This document shows, piece by piece, positions 56,251 to 64,000 of a DNA stretch of 64,000 nucleotides (position 1 is the first letter of the stretch; each line of letters starts with the position of its first letter). The translations under genes and the position numbers were made by a program. Under the pieces are notes generated by a model that saw only the letters and a list, made by a program, of their open reading frames with translations, made no database searches and had not been told where the DNA came from. The stretch is from Marinobacterium rhizophilum DSM 18822 (GTDB lineage: Bacteria; Pseudomonadota; Gammaproteobacteria; Pseudomonadales; Balneatricaceae): NCBI RefSeq assembly GCF_000378045.1, contig NZ_KB899102.1:62001-126000 (forward strand), given 5' to 3'.

Positions 56251-58443
56251 TTACCTTTTTTCTGCTTCCACGTCGGCTGAGCGGGTCTGCGGGCGGGGCG
56301 TGGCTTTAGTGCCGCGCATCCAGCGATGGTAGCGGCCCACCCACTGCAGCAACCTGTGCGGGGTGTGGGCGCGTTTCCATTCTCCGGCGGCGTATTTGTT
56401 GGCTTCGCTCAGGGTCGGGTAGATGTGTATGGTGCCCAGAATCTTGTTCAAACCCAGCCCCTGCTTCATGGCCTGAACATATTCCGCCAGCAATTCGCCG
56501 GCATGGGCACCCACAATGGTGACGCCCAGAATGCGATCCTTGCCGGGCACGGTCAGTACTTTTACAAAGCCTGCTTCCTCGCGTTCGGTGATGGCGCGAT
56601 CCAGCTCCTTCATTTGGAAGCGGGTGACTTCAAATGGCACCTGCTGGCGTTTTGCCTCCTGTTCGTTAAGACCGACGCGGGCGACTTCCGGGGACGTGAA
56701 GGTACACCAGGGAATCACGCGGTTGTCGACTCTAAAATGGTGCAGGCGGCCGAAGAGTGCGTTCACCGCTGCATACCAGGCCTGGTGGGCGGCGGTGTGG
56801 GTAAACTGATAGCCGCCGGTGACGTCACCCACGCCAAAAATAGTGGGTATGTTGCTGCGCAGATAATCATCCACCTGCAGGGCGCCGCGCGTGTCGAGTT
56901 GTACGCCAACCTCTTCCAGCCCCAGGCCGCTGGTATTCGGTGTGCGACCCAGTGCCAGCAGCAGCGTATCGAACTCGATATCTGTTTCCTGACCGTCATG
57001 TTCGCATATCAGCCGGTGCGTGCCGTTGCGGGTTTCAAAACGGCGCATGGCATGGCCTGTCAGTACCTGGATACCCTCCGTTTCAAAACGCTGCTGAATC
57101 AACGCGGCGGCATCTGAATCCTCGCGCGGCATCAGCCGTTCGCCTCGCAGTACCTGGGTGACACTGGCACCGAGGCGGGCAAAGGCCTGACCCAGCTCGC
57201 AGCCGATAGGGCCGCCGCCCAGCACGAGCAGGCGACCTGGATGCGTGCGCAGCGTCCAGATGGTATCCGAGGTGTAGTAAGCGATCTGGTCGAGCCCCGG
57301 GATATCCGGTATTTGAGGCTTGGCGCCGGTGGCGATGACAATGTTGCGGGTGGTCAGGCGCTGGCCGTTCACTTCCACTTCGTACGGCGAGATCACCCGG
57401 GCCGCTCCGCTGATGCACTCCACACCCAGATTGGTGTATCGCTCGACAGAGTCATGCGGTTCAACCTTGCGAATAATATCCTGCACGGATTCGAGCACAC
57501 GTGCGAAATCCACCTCGGGTGTGACGCCGGGAATCCCCACTGCATCGGCGTTGCGCATGTCCTGCACCCGCTGCGCAGAACGGATCAGCGCCTTGCTCGG
57601 CACGCAGCCGGTATTCAGGCAGTCACCGCCCATGCGATGTTTTTCAATCAGTGCCACTCGCGCCTTCACGGCGGCGCCAATGTAGGTGCTGACCAAACCG
57701 CCGGCACCGGCGCCAATGGCAATCAGGTTGTAGTCATATTGTGCGGGTTTGGGAAAATGGCTCAGGGCGCGCTGCTGTTTGATGCTGTCGAGGATCTTGC
57801 GTGTCAGCAGCGGGAAAATACCCAGCAGCGCGAAGGAAATCAGGATGGCGGGTGACAGGATGCCCGACAGGCTTTCCAGCTGTCCCAGCTGCGTACCGGC
57901 ATTGACGTAGACCAGCGTGCCGGCAAGCATGCCAGCCTGGCTGACCCAGTAAAAGGTACGGGCCTTGATGGGGGTCAGTCCCATCAGCAGGTTGATCATG
58001 AAAAACGGAAACAGCGGTACCAGGCGCAGGGTAAAGAGGTAGAAGGCACCATCGCGTTCCACGCCGCGATTGAAGGCACCGAGCTGGTTGCCAAAGCGAT
58101 TCTGCACGGCATCCTGAAACAGATAGCGTGACACCAGAAATGCCAGGGTGGCGCCAATGCTGCTGGCGAAAGACACCAGTACCACAGCCGTCACCAGGCC
58201 AAAGAGCGCACCGGCAGCCAGGGTCATGATGGCGGCACCGGGCAGCGACAGCGCCGTGACCAGCACGTAGAACATGAAGAACAGTCCCAGTGTTTGCAGC
58301 GGATTGTGCTGGTAATAGTCGTTAAACTGCCCCTGGCGGGCCTTGAGTTCAGTCAGGCTCAGGTAGTGTTGCAGGTCGAAGGCAAAGAACAGCGCGATCA
58401 GCACTGCAATAACCATGATCAGGATGAGTTTGGTGTTTTTCAT
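56251..58443 (-). CDS. TVP38/TMEM64 membrane domain fused to a flavin disulfide reductase
   Basis: A fusion of 730 residues. Residues about 1-235 are a TVP38/TMEM64 (SNARE-associated) membrane domain with ALSLPGAAIMTLAAGALFG and FLVSRYLFQD. Residues about 240-720 are a class I flavin disulfide oxidoreductase with FAD motif IAIGAGAGGLVSTY, the redox pair GGDCLNTGCVPSKALI, the NAD-binding GRLLVLGGGPIGCELGQAF and the dimerisation tail HIYPTLSEANKYA. It resembles mercuric reductase/dihydrolipoamide dehydrogenase but lacks the C-terminal Cys pair and merR neighbours, so mercury reduction is not supported. The substrate is unknown. Confidence 0.88.
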   Translation of the reverse strand: MKNTKLILIMVIAVLIALFFAFDLQHYLSLTELKARQGQFNDYYQHNPLQTLGLFFMFYVLVTALSLPGAAIMTLAAGALFGLVTAVVLVSFASSIGATLAFLVSRYLFQDAVQNRFGNQLGAFNRGVERDGAFYLFTLRLVPLFPFFMINLLMGLTPIKARTFYWVSQAGMLAGTLVYVNAGTQLGQLESLSGILSPAILISFALLGIFPLLTRKILDSIKQQRALSHFPKPAQYDYNLIAIGAGAGGLVSTYIGAAVKARVALIEKHRMGGDCLNTGCVPSKALIRSAQRVQDMRNADAVGIPGVTPEVDFARVLESVQDIIRKVEPHDSVERYTNLGVECISGAARVISPYEVEVNGQRLTTRNIVIATGAKPQIPDIPGLDQIAYYTSDTIWTLRTHPGRLLVLGGGPIGCELGQAFARLGASVTQVLRGERLMPREDSDAAALIQQRFETEGIQVLTGHAMRRFETRNGTHRLICEHDGQETDIEFDTLLLALGRTPNTSGLGLEEVGVQLDTRGALQVDDYLRSNIPTIFGVGDVTGGYQFTHTAAHQAWYAAVNALFGRLHHFRVDNRVIPWCTFTSPEVARVGLNEQEAKRQQVPFEVTRFQMKELDRAITEREEAGFVKVLTVPGKDRILGVTIVGAHAGELLAEYVQAMKQGLGLNKILGTIHIYPTLSEANKYAAGEWKRAHTPHRLLQWVGRYHRWMRGTKATPRPQTRSADVEAEKR

Positions 58444-58615
58444 GGTGCGTGCCGTCCTCGTGCAACAATCCGCTGCGTATGGTGCTTCATTGTGCAGAAT
58501 AAACTGAACTCAGGGTGAATGCAGAGTAGGGCAGTGCTGGCATTCTCTTGATGCAGGGCAAGTTTACGCCGGTGTGCACGGCCTATACTGAAGGCAATGC
58601 ATTGGGCGAATACTG

Positions 58616-59047
58616 ATGAATACCGAGCAACTGTTTGATCACAGCCTGGAGCGCGTACTGGCCCGCCAGCGGGACGGCAAGGCATTTTTCGAGGCCTTTT
58701 ACGATGCCTTTATCGCGGCCTCGCCCGAGGTGGCGGAAAAGTTTCGCGACACGGATATGGAGCGTCAGCGGACGATGCTCAGGAAGTCCTTCTATCACCT
58801 GCTGAGCTTTTATGCATCCAACGATGCCGATTATTACCTTCACCGGGTGGCAATCAGCCATAATCACCGTCATTACAATATTCGGCCGCACCTCTACGAC
58901 CTTTGGCTTGAAACACTGATTGCGACCCTGTGGCGTTTTGACGTCCACTGTGACGAAGCCACCGAGCTTGCCTGGCGCCTGATCATGGCGCCCGGCATCG
59001 TCTACATGAAGTTTCATTATGAGCGCGACGCCATCGTCGGGTCCTGA
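58616..59047 (+). CDS. Single-domain globin
   Basis: A globin of 143 residues with FFEAFYDAFIAASPEVAEKF and RKSFYHLLSFYA helices and a likely proximal His in the AISHNHRHYNIRPHLYDLW segment (F helix). Sequence resembles the bacterial globins of the truncated-to-single-domain class seen beside GGDEF domains, here without an output domain. Possible O2 or NO sensor or scavenger. It stands alone, divergent from the TVP38-reductase gene. Confidence 0.78.
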   Translation: MNTEQLFDHSLERVLARQRDGKAFFEAFYDAFIAASPEVAEKFRDTDMERQRTMLRKSFYHLLSFYASNDADYYLHRVAISHNHRHYNIRPHLYDLWLETLIATLWRFDVHCDEATELAWRLIMAPGIVYMKFHYERDAIVGS

Positions 59048-59054
59048 CGAGGCA

Positions 59055-59247
59055 CCGGTGCCCATGGCTTGAGCAACCGCAGGCGCGGCGCCGCGCCGCG
59101 AATGGGCAGGGTGCCGGGGGAGTTCGCAACGGGGCGTTGCTCCTACGAAAGAGACCCGGTGCCCATGGCTTGAGCAACCGTAGGAGCCGCGCCACGCGGC
59201 GAATGGGCAGGGTGCCGGGGGAGTTCGCAACGGGGCGTTGCTCCTAT
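59055..59247. repeat. Pair of REP/BIME-like elements, 101-bp direct repeat
   Basis: A unit of about 92 bp (59055-59146) is repeated at 59156-59247, offset 101 bp. Each contains a REP-like core (GTAGGAGC...GCGGCGAA in copy 2, with the palindrome GCCGCGCCACGCGGC) and an inverted second core (TTCGCAACGGGGCGTTGCTCC). This is the paired-inverted arrangement of BIMEs in Pseudomonas-type genomes. Located between the globin gene and lutC. Confidence 0.8.
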
Positions 59248-59290
59248 GCAAGACGCCCGAAGACCGGGCTCCCATCGGCACAGACGTCTC

Positions 59291-59956
59291 TTAATTCTTG
59301 ATCAGAAGAATCACCAGCGTGCGGGGCCCGTGAGCGCCCATCTGCAGCTTCTGTTCGATATCGGCACTGCGTGAAGGGCCCGTAATCAGGTTGACGGTAC
59401 GTGGCATGGCGCCATCGGTGGCACTGCGCAGGCGCTTCCAGGCTTCTTCATAGACCCCCACGATGCGGGACTCATGCAGGATCACCAGGTGATTGTCCGG
59501 CAGGAAGTTCAGGGTCGTTGGGCTTGTGGCGCCGGAGTAGAGCATCAGGGTGCCGGTCTCGGCGATACCGGCAAAACTTCCGGTCAGGCTGGCCAGGTCC
59601 CCGGACTGGGCAACGCGCTGGGTACGGGCAATGTCGCCCAGTGCCGACCAGTCCAGGGCTTGCAGTGCCGGGTCACTGGCGCACACCAGCTCCGGTATCT
59701 GATGCTGCTCCAGCCATTGGGCGATGGCGGCGGGCGCCTGCTCGATGCTGTCCAGTTCAATCAGTTCGGCGGCAGCCTCCAGCGCCATGGTCTTGAACAG
59801 CGCGACCTGCTCGGGTTGTGGGAGCTGGGCACGGCGCGGAATCAGGTTGTCTGCCCGGGCGTCGAGCCGCGCCATGACGGCGGCGCGCTGACTGGCTGAG
59901 GCCTCGCCACGTTTCAGGCCACGACGAATGTTGTTCAGAATTTCGGCCTTGCTCAT
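59291..59956 (-). CDS. lutC: LutC/LldG lactate utilisation protein (LUD domain)
   Basis: A LUD-domain protein of 221 residues with SFAGIAETGTLMLYSGATSP and NHLVILHESRIVGVYEEAW, family blocks of LutC (LldG). With LutA and LutB it forms the iron-sulfur complex that oxidises L-lactate to pyruvate. The start ATG at 59956 overlaps the lutB stop by 4 bp; the frame extends further upstream only because it is inside lutB. Confidence 0.93.
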   Translation of the reverse strand: MSKAEILNNIRRGLKRGEASASQRAAVMARLDARADNLIPRRAQLPQPEQVALFKTMALEAAAELIELDSIEQAPAAIAQWLEQHQIPELVCASDPALQALDWSALGDIARTQRVAQSGDLASLTGSFAGIAETGTLMLYSGATSPTTLNFLPDNHLVILHESRIVGVYEEAWKRLRSATDGAMPRTVNLITGPSRSADIEQKLQMGAHGPRTLVILLIKN

Positions 59957-61389
59957 GACTTTTTCTCCTGCCGTGGGTGCTGCTGTTCTCGCTGCTGCGC
60001 TTGCCATTGCTGCATAAAGGTTTTGCCGCTGGGGGCGGGCATGTCGCGGCCGTCTGTCCAGCCACCGCCCAGTGGCAACCGGTGGATACGGCCTTTCTTG
60101 CCCCCCAGCAGGCGCAATGCCAGGTTGGAGCCGCGGCTGAGCCAGCGATATAGCGTGGGCCTTTTGGCGAAGAATGCCCAGCCGCCGATGCCAACGCGGA
60201 CCGCCCTGGGGCTCAGGTGCTGTTCGAATTCCTTTTCGCGCCAGTGGCGCATGAGTTTGGGCAGCGGTATGTGTACCGGGCACACTGATTCGCACTTGCC
60301 GCAAAAGGTGGAGGCATTGGGCAGCAACGCCGCCTTGTCGATGCCGATCATCTGGGGCGTCAGCACCGAACCCATGGGGCCTGGGTAGACCCAGCCGTAG
60401 CTGTGGCCGCCCACGGCTCCGTACACCGGGCAATGGTTCATACAGGCCGAACAGCGTATGCAGCGCAGCATGTCCTGAAGCTCGCCGCCCATCATGTCGC
60501 TGCGGCCATTATCGACCAGCACCACATGAAAGTTTTCCGGCCCGTCCTGGTCGCCGTCACGCCGCGGACCGCTGGACAGGGTGTTGTAGACGGTAAATTC
60601 CTGTCCGGTGGCGGAGCGGGCCAGCAGTCGCAGGAACAGGGTCATGTCCTCCAGTGTGGGCACCACCTTTTCGATGGAGGTGATCACGATGTGGGTTTTC
60701 GGCAGCGTCTGGGTCAGGTCGCCATTGCCTTCGTTGGTGACGATCAGGGTCGATCCGGTTTCAGCCACCAGGAAGTTGGCGCCGGTGATGCCCACATCGG
60801 CCGCGACGAACTGCTTGCGCAGCATTTCCCGCGCTTCTCGCATCAGCACCGCCGGATCATCGGACTTGGGTCGGTGGTGATGCTGGTGAAAGGCTTCGGA
60901 CACGTCTTCCAGGTTCAGGTGAATGGCAGGGGCAATAATATGGCTGGGGTGGTCGCCGCGCAGCTGCAGAATGTACTCCCCCAGGTCCGTCTCCACCGGG
61001 GTGACGCCGTTCTTTTCCAGGTAGTCGTTGAGGTTTATTTCTTCCGACACCATGGACTTGCCCTTGGTCACGGTCTTTGCGTCCACCTGGCGGCAGATGT
61101 CGAGGATGGTTTTGCAGGCATCGTCGCTGCTGCGGCACCAGTGTACGTGACCGCCTTGTTGCTGCACCTTGCTCTCGAACTGCTCCAGGTAGATATCGAG
61201 ATTTTCGAGGATGTGGTTTTTCAGGTCGCGGGCTTCATCGCGCAGTGCATCGAATTCCGGCAGCCGTGCCACGGCCTGGGCGCGCTTGACGGGAAAGCCG
61301 GCCTTGAGGTTGCCAAGGGCTTTTTGCAGGCTGGCATCCTTGAGAGCGATGCGGGCGTTTTGCTTGAAAGAGGGGCTGGTAATCTGCAT
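59953..61389 (-). CDS. lutB: LutB/LldF lactate utilisation iron-sulfur protein
   Basis: A protein of 478 residues: an N-terminal LUD domain (ITGANFLVAETGSTLIVTNE) and two 4Fe-4S motifs CIRCSACMNHCP and CGKCESVCP near residues 310-370. It is coupled to lutC by a 4-bp overlap and follows lutA by 15 bp. Confidence 0.95.
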   Translation of the reverse strand: MQITSPSFKQNARIALKDASLQKALGNLKAGFPVKRAQAVARLPEFDALRDEARDLKNHILENLDIYLEQFESKVQQQGGHVHWCRSSDDACKTILDICRQVDAKTVTKGKSMVSEEINLNDYLEKNGVTPVETDLGEYILQLRGDHPSHIIAPAIHLNLEDVSEAFHQHHHRPKSDDPAVLMREAREMLRKQFVAADVGITGANFLVAETGSTLIVTNEGNGDLTQTLPKTHIVITSIEKVVPTLEDMTLFLRLLARSATGQEFTVYNTLSSGPRRDGDQDGPENFHVVLVDNGRSDMMGGELQDMLRCIRCSACMNHCPVYGAVGGHSYGWVYPGPMGSVLTPQMIGIDKAALLPNASTFCGKCESVCPVHIPLPKLMRHWREKEFEQHLSPRAVRVGIGGWAFFAKRPTLYRWLSRGSNLALRLLGGKKGRIHRLPLGGGWTDGRDMPAPSGKTFMQQWQAQQREQQHPRQEKKS

Positions 61390-61404
61390 GGCGTGGGCTC
61401 CGCG

Positions 61405-62289
61405 TCACAGTTGCTTGGCAAGGTCGAAACGGGCGCTGTCGGGCTCGCCAGCGCAGAGTTTGGCCGCTGTGCCTGCTGCAGGCCGGGCGGCTTCGCTTGA
61501 GTCAGGTTTGGCATGTCTGCCGGAGGCCGGCTCCGCGATCGCGGCCAGGCCCGCCGTGCCTGCAAGTATTTCCACCACGTGGCGCGTCTGGATGTCGTGA
61601 CCCTGACGCTTGAGCTTGCCGGCCATGTTGAGCAGGCAGCCAAGGTCGCCCCCTACCAGGGTGCCGGCGCCGGTCGCCGCGGTATTGGCCGTCTTGTTTT
61701 CGACCATGCGGTTGGATATTTCCGGGTATTTCACGCAGAAGGTACCGCCAAAGCCGCAGCAGGTTTCGGATTCGTCCATTTCATTGAGCTGCAGCCCGGT
61801 CACGGCACCAAGCAATGTGCGTGGTTGTTGCTTGATGCCCAGTTCGCGCAGGCCGGCGCAGGAGTCGTGGTAGCTGATTTGGCCGTTGAACTCGCTTTGC
61901 ACGGCACTGAATTTGAGTACATCCACCAGGAAGCTGGTGATTTCAAAGGCACGGGCTTTCAGGTCCAGTGCCCGGGCGTGCCAGGGGTCGGAGGTCTCGA
62001 ACAGTTCCGGATAGTGGTGCAGCATGCCGATGCACGAGCCGGACGGACCCACGACATACTCGTAGCCATCAAAGGCTTCAATGGTTTGGCGGGCGATGTC
62101 CCGAGTACTGCTACGGTCGCCGGAATTAAAGGCGGGCTGGCCGCAGCAGGTCTGGCGTTCGGGCACGGCTACGGTGCAGCCAGCCTGTTGCAGCAGGTTG
62201 ATGCTGGCAAAGCCTATTTCGGGTCTGAACATGTCTACCAGGCAGGTGACGAACAGGGCGACCTGGGGTGAGCGCTCGGCGTTGGGCAT
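61405..62289 (-). CDS. lutA: LutA/LldE lactate utilisation CCG-domain protein
   Basis: A protein of 294 residues with the two CCG domains of LutA: ERQTCCGQPAFNSGD and DESETCCGFGGTFCVKYPE, the latter cysteines ligating Fe-S. It has an about 45-residue Ala/Pro-rich C-terminal tail (from about residue 250) not usual in the 240-residue family, without a domain I recognise. First gene of lutABC, which reads away from the divergent regulator. Confidence 0.93.
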   Translation of the reverse strand: MPNAERSPQVALFVTCLVDMFRPEIGFASINLLQQAGCTVAVPERQTCCGQPAFNSGDRSSTRDIARQTIEAFDGYEYVVGPSGSCIGMLHHYPELFETSDPWHARALDLKARAFEITSFLVDVLKFSAVQSEFNGQISYHDSCAGLRELGIKQQPRTLLGAVTGLQLNEMDESETCCGFGGTFCVKYPEISNRMVENKTANTAATGAGTLVGGDLGCLLNMAGKLKRQGHDIQTRHVVEILAGTAGLAAIAEPASGRHAKPDSSEAARPAAGTAAKLCAGEPDSARFDLAKQL

Positions 62290-62381
62290 GAAAAGTACCT
62301 GTTATTTTTGATGCGCGATGGCGGGGCATTACTCCCGAAAGCTGGATGAACAATAGAAGCCGGTGGTAAAAAAGGAAATGC

Positions 62382-62404
62382 TACACTGTTCACTGGTCTG
62401 ACCA
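62382..62404 (+). promoter_or_regulatory. Operator and -10 element of the lut regulator region
   Basis: TGGTC-T-GACCA at 62394-62404 is a perfect 11-bp palindrome of the TGGTNNNACCA type recognised by FCD-family regulators such as PdhR and LldR. It lies 18 bp before the regulator start codon and just after a possible -10 TACACT (62382-62387). Placement suggests autoregulation and repression of lutABC. Confidence 0.65.
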
Positions 62405-62422
62405 AGCGCGGAGTGAAACAGG

Positions 62423-63118
62423 ATGAGTGAACCGGACAAGGTGCAGCAGCTGCTCGCTCAGCTCAGGCGCGGCATTGTCGCAGGGCATTATCTGCCGGGT
62501 GAGCTGCTGCCCTCGCAACGCAGCCTGTCCGAGGCCTGTGGCGTTTCCCGTGCCACGGTGCGCGCTGCCATAACGCAGCTGGAGCTGGACGGGCTGATTC
62601 AGACCCGCCACGGCGATGGCAGTCGCTGCATGAACCTGCTTGAGCCACACTTCGAGATGCCGTTGGGCGGGGTGGGGGATAACCTGGGCTTTCAGTTGCA
62701 AGTGATGGAAATGCGTGCGGCGCTGGAAGGCGAGGCGGCCTACAACTGTGCTCTGCGTGCCACCGAAGCAGAGCTGATCGCCATTGAAGGCGAGTACGAG
62801 TGCATGATGTTGCGCAGCGAAGGCCAAACCACCCTCGGCAAGGCCAAGGCGGATCTGAAGTTTCACATGATGATCGCACAGTCGAGTCACAACCTGTTGC
62901 TGATTTCATTCAGCCAGCTGTTCTACAGCCGCTACTTCAATGCCATATACGGTGTGCTCAACCGTACCCTGAAGCGCAACGCCCGTTACCCCGATGGCAT
63001 CCGTGCACAGCACACGGGGATCTATCAGGCGCTGATGGCGCGAGATGCCGACCAGGCCAGGCGCCTGGCCACCGAACACATTCTGTTTACCCGCCAACTG
63101 CTGGAGCACGGCGAGTAG
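62423..63118 (+). CDS. GntR-family (FCD/FadR-type) regulator divergent from lutABC
   Basis: A regulator of 231 residues. The winged helix (PSQRSLSEACGVSRATVRAA, LDGLIQTRHGDG) is followed by an FCD ligand-binding domain with EMRAALEGEAAYNC and metal-type His in KFHMMIAQSSHN and QHTGIYQALMARD. In L-lactate operons such regulators (LldR, PdhR) respond to lactate or pyruvate. Divergent location and the TGGTCTGACCA operator support control of lutABC. Confidence 0.88.
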   Translation: MSEPDKVQQLLAQLRRGIVAGHYLPGELLPSQRSLSEACGVSRATVRAAITQLELDGLIQTRHGDGSRCMNLLEPHFEMPLGGVGDNLGFQLQVMEMRAALEGEAAYNCALRATEAELIAIEGEYECMMLRSEGQTTLGKAKADLKFHMMIAQSSHNLLLISFSQLFYSRYFNAIYGVLNRTLKRNARYPDGIRAQHTGIYQALMARDADQARRLATEHILFTRQLLEHGE

Positions 63119-63383
63119 GTTGTGCAAGCCCATTGCCACAGCCCGGGTATTTTTTATCCCGCTGCCTGCCCGTGAACAATATGAACAAAATGCCCGCAAT
63201 GGTTTGAAAACCCAGTATCTCCGCAAACTGGTCAGGTAGTGGCCGGTTGCCTACTCTGCATCTGTCCTGTTTTGATCGGTTGTGCTTGCAAGGCACAGAA
63301 CAGCAACAACAGGCACAGAATCGACAACACAGCGGTGCCGCCTGGCGCAGCTGATTACAAAAAGAAAGACGGAGAAAATCTGA

Positions 63384-64000
63384 ATGAAATTCCCTGCAGT
63401 CAAAACGCTTATTGCCACAGCGACCTTCGCCCTCGCGGCTCAAGCCAGCGCATTTGAACAATCCCGTACCGCAGAATGTATCGCACCGGCAAACCCGGGC
63501 GGTGGCTGGGACTTCACCTGCCGCAGCGTGGGCAAGGTGCTGGCGGACCTGGGGTACATTTCCGGCAACGTCCAGACCGTGAACATGCCGGGTGCCGGTG
63601 GCGGTGTTGCATTCGCCCACACCATTTCCAAGCGTGGTGATGACAGTGCCCTGATCGTTGCCGCCAGTACTGCCACGACCACACGTCTGGCCCAGGGTCA
63701 GTTCGTGGGCATGGATCTGGACATGGTGCGCTGGGTGGGTGCCCTGGGTGCCGACTATGGCGTGATTGCCGTTTCCAAGGACTCTCCCTACCAGACACTG
63801 ACCGAACTGATGGATGCGCTGAAAGCCGATCCCACTGCGGTCAAGTTCGGTGGCGGCAGTGCAGCCGGTGGCTGGGATCACCTCAAGGTGCTGATTGCAG
63901 GGCGTTCCGCCGGTATCGAAAAGGCCAACCTGCCAAAGGTCAAGTACCTGGCGTTTAACGGTGGTGCCGAAGCCATTACCCAGGTTGTGGGCGGTCACAT
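63384..64000 (+). CDS. TctC-type tripartite tricarboxylate transporter binding protein (3' end outside window)
   Basis: The frame begins at ATG 63384 with GGAG nine bases earlier and runs off the window. The signal peptide (LIATATFALAAQASA) is followed by ECIAPANPGGGWDFTCRSVG, which matches the TctC/Bug extracytoplasmic solute receptor family (anchor APANPGGGWD), and by NMPGAGGGVAFAHTISK. These receptors take up citrate, other carboxylates or aromatic acids through a TctAB membrane pair, which would be expected downstream. The gene may share substrate range with lut, but this cannot be shown. Confidence 0.88.
   Translation, partial: MKFPAVKTLIATATFALAAQASAFEQSRTAECIAPANPGGGWDFTCRSVGKVLADLGYISGNVQTVNMPGAGGGVAFAHTISKRGDDSALIVAASTATTTRLAQGQFVGMDLDMVRWVGALGADYGVIAVSKDSPYQTLTELMDALKADPTAVKFGGGSAAGGWDHLKVLIAGRSAGIEKANLPKVKYLAFNGGAEAITQVVGGH

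Noticed and set aside
59957-60433. N-terminal extension of lutC
   Set aside because: The sequence lies inside lutB in another frame. ATG 59956 with the 4-bp overlap is the standard start.
60403-61500. Plus-strand frame opposite lutB
   Set aside because: Antisense shadow; the minus strand has both LUD and 4Fe-4S motifs.

Overview
The window reads as a chromosomal segment of a GC-rich gammaproteobacterium, most likely an Oceanospirillales/Pseudomonadales marine relative (Marinobacterium-like). This is inferred from gene content: urtABCDE next to a ureABCEJFG urease cluster, DUF2788, DUF2789, kdsA, cytochrome c' and a fused TVP38/flavin disulfide reductase. No rRNA, tRNA, CRISPR array, transposase or phage gene was found. 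Both ends cut genes: a universal stress protein at the left and a TctC-type binding protein at the right.

Layout. 1-2.4 kb: UspA, a cysteine-dioxygenase-like cupin and a Tat-exported intradiol dioxygenase. 2.4-6.8 kb: an AttEFGH-type export system (ATPase, giant FtsX permease, lipocalin-like lipoprotein). 6.8-10.4 kb: an MdlAB heterodimeric ABC exporter. 10.5-19.3 kb: DUF2254 membrane protein, two c-type cytochromes, small orphans, an HPF-like protein, a Do-family protease, CopD-like, cNMP-binding and YceI proteins. 19.5-29.8 kb: an OmpR/histidine kinase pair, AbrB permease, aldo/keto reductase, YaaA, DUF2789, TrpS, a sulfurtransferase, CysK and a Sel1 protein. 29.9-37.5 kb: DUF4139, a pseudokinase-FGE fusion that apparently starts at CTG, KdsA, PilZ-like, HugZ-like and a GIDE/LemA/DUF2788 cluster.

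37.5-56.2 kb is a nitrogen island. A near-consensus NtrC site and an essentially perfect sigma-54 promoter precede urtABCDE, the urea ABC importer. ureD follows, and the remaining urease genes ureA-B-C-E-J-F-G lie 6.3 kb further on. Between them sit a His/Arg/Asp-rich lipoprotein, an RpiR regulator, a polar amino-acid ABC importer and a hemolysin III protein. Together they take up urea, hydrolyse it and load nickel into the enzyme; the embedded importer suggests co-regulated scavenging of organic nitrogen.

The most unusual structure is at the urtD-urtE junction. Two tandem 222-bp cassettes each encode a 72-residue mini-ABC protein made of the UrtE N-terminus joined to Walker-B/tail remnants and ending in the UrtD C-terminus. 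Each keeps the frame and the TAG-3 nt-ATG coupling, and full-length urtE follows. The copies differ at about nine positions, so they are not simply an assembly duplication.

56.2-64 kb: TVP38-reductase fusion, a globin, a REP/BIME-like repeat pair, lutABC (lactate oxidation) with a divergent FCD-type GntR regulator and a perfect TGGTC-T-GACCA operator, then the start of a tripartite tricarboxylate transporter gene.
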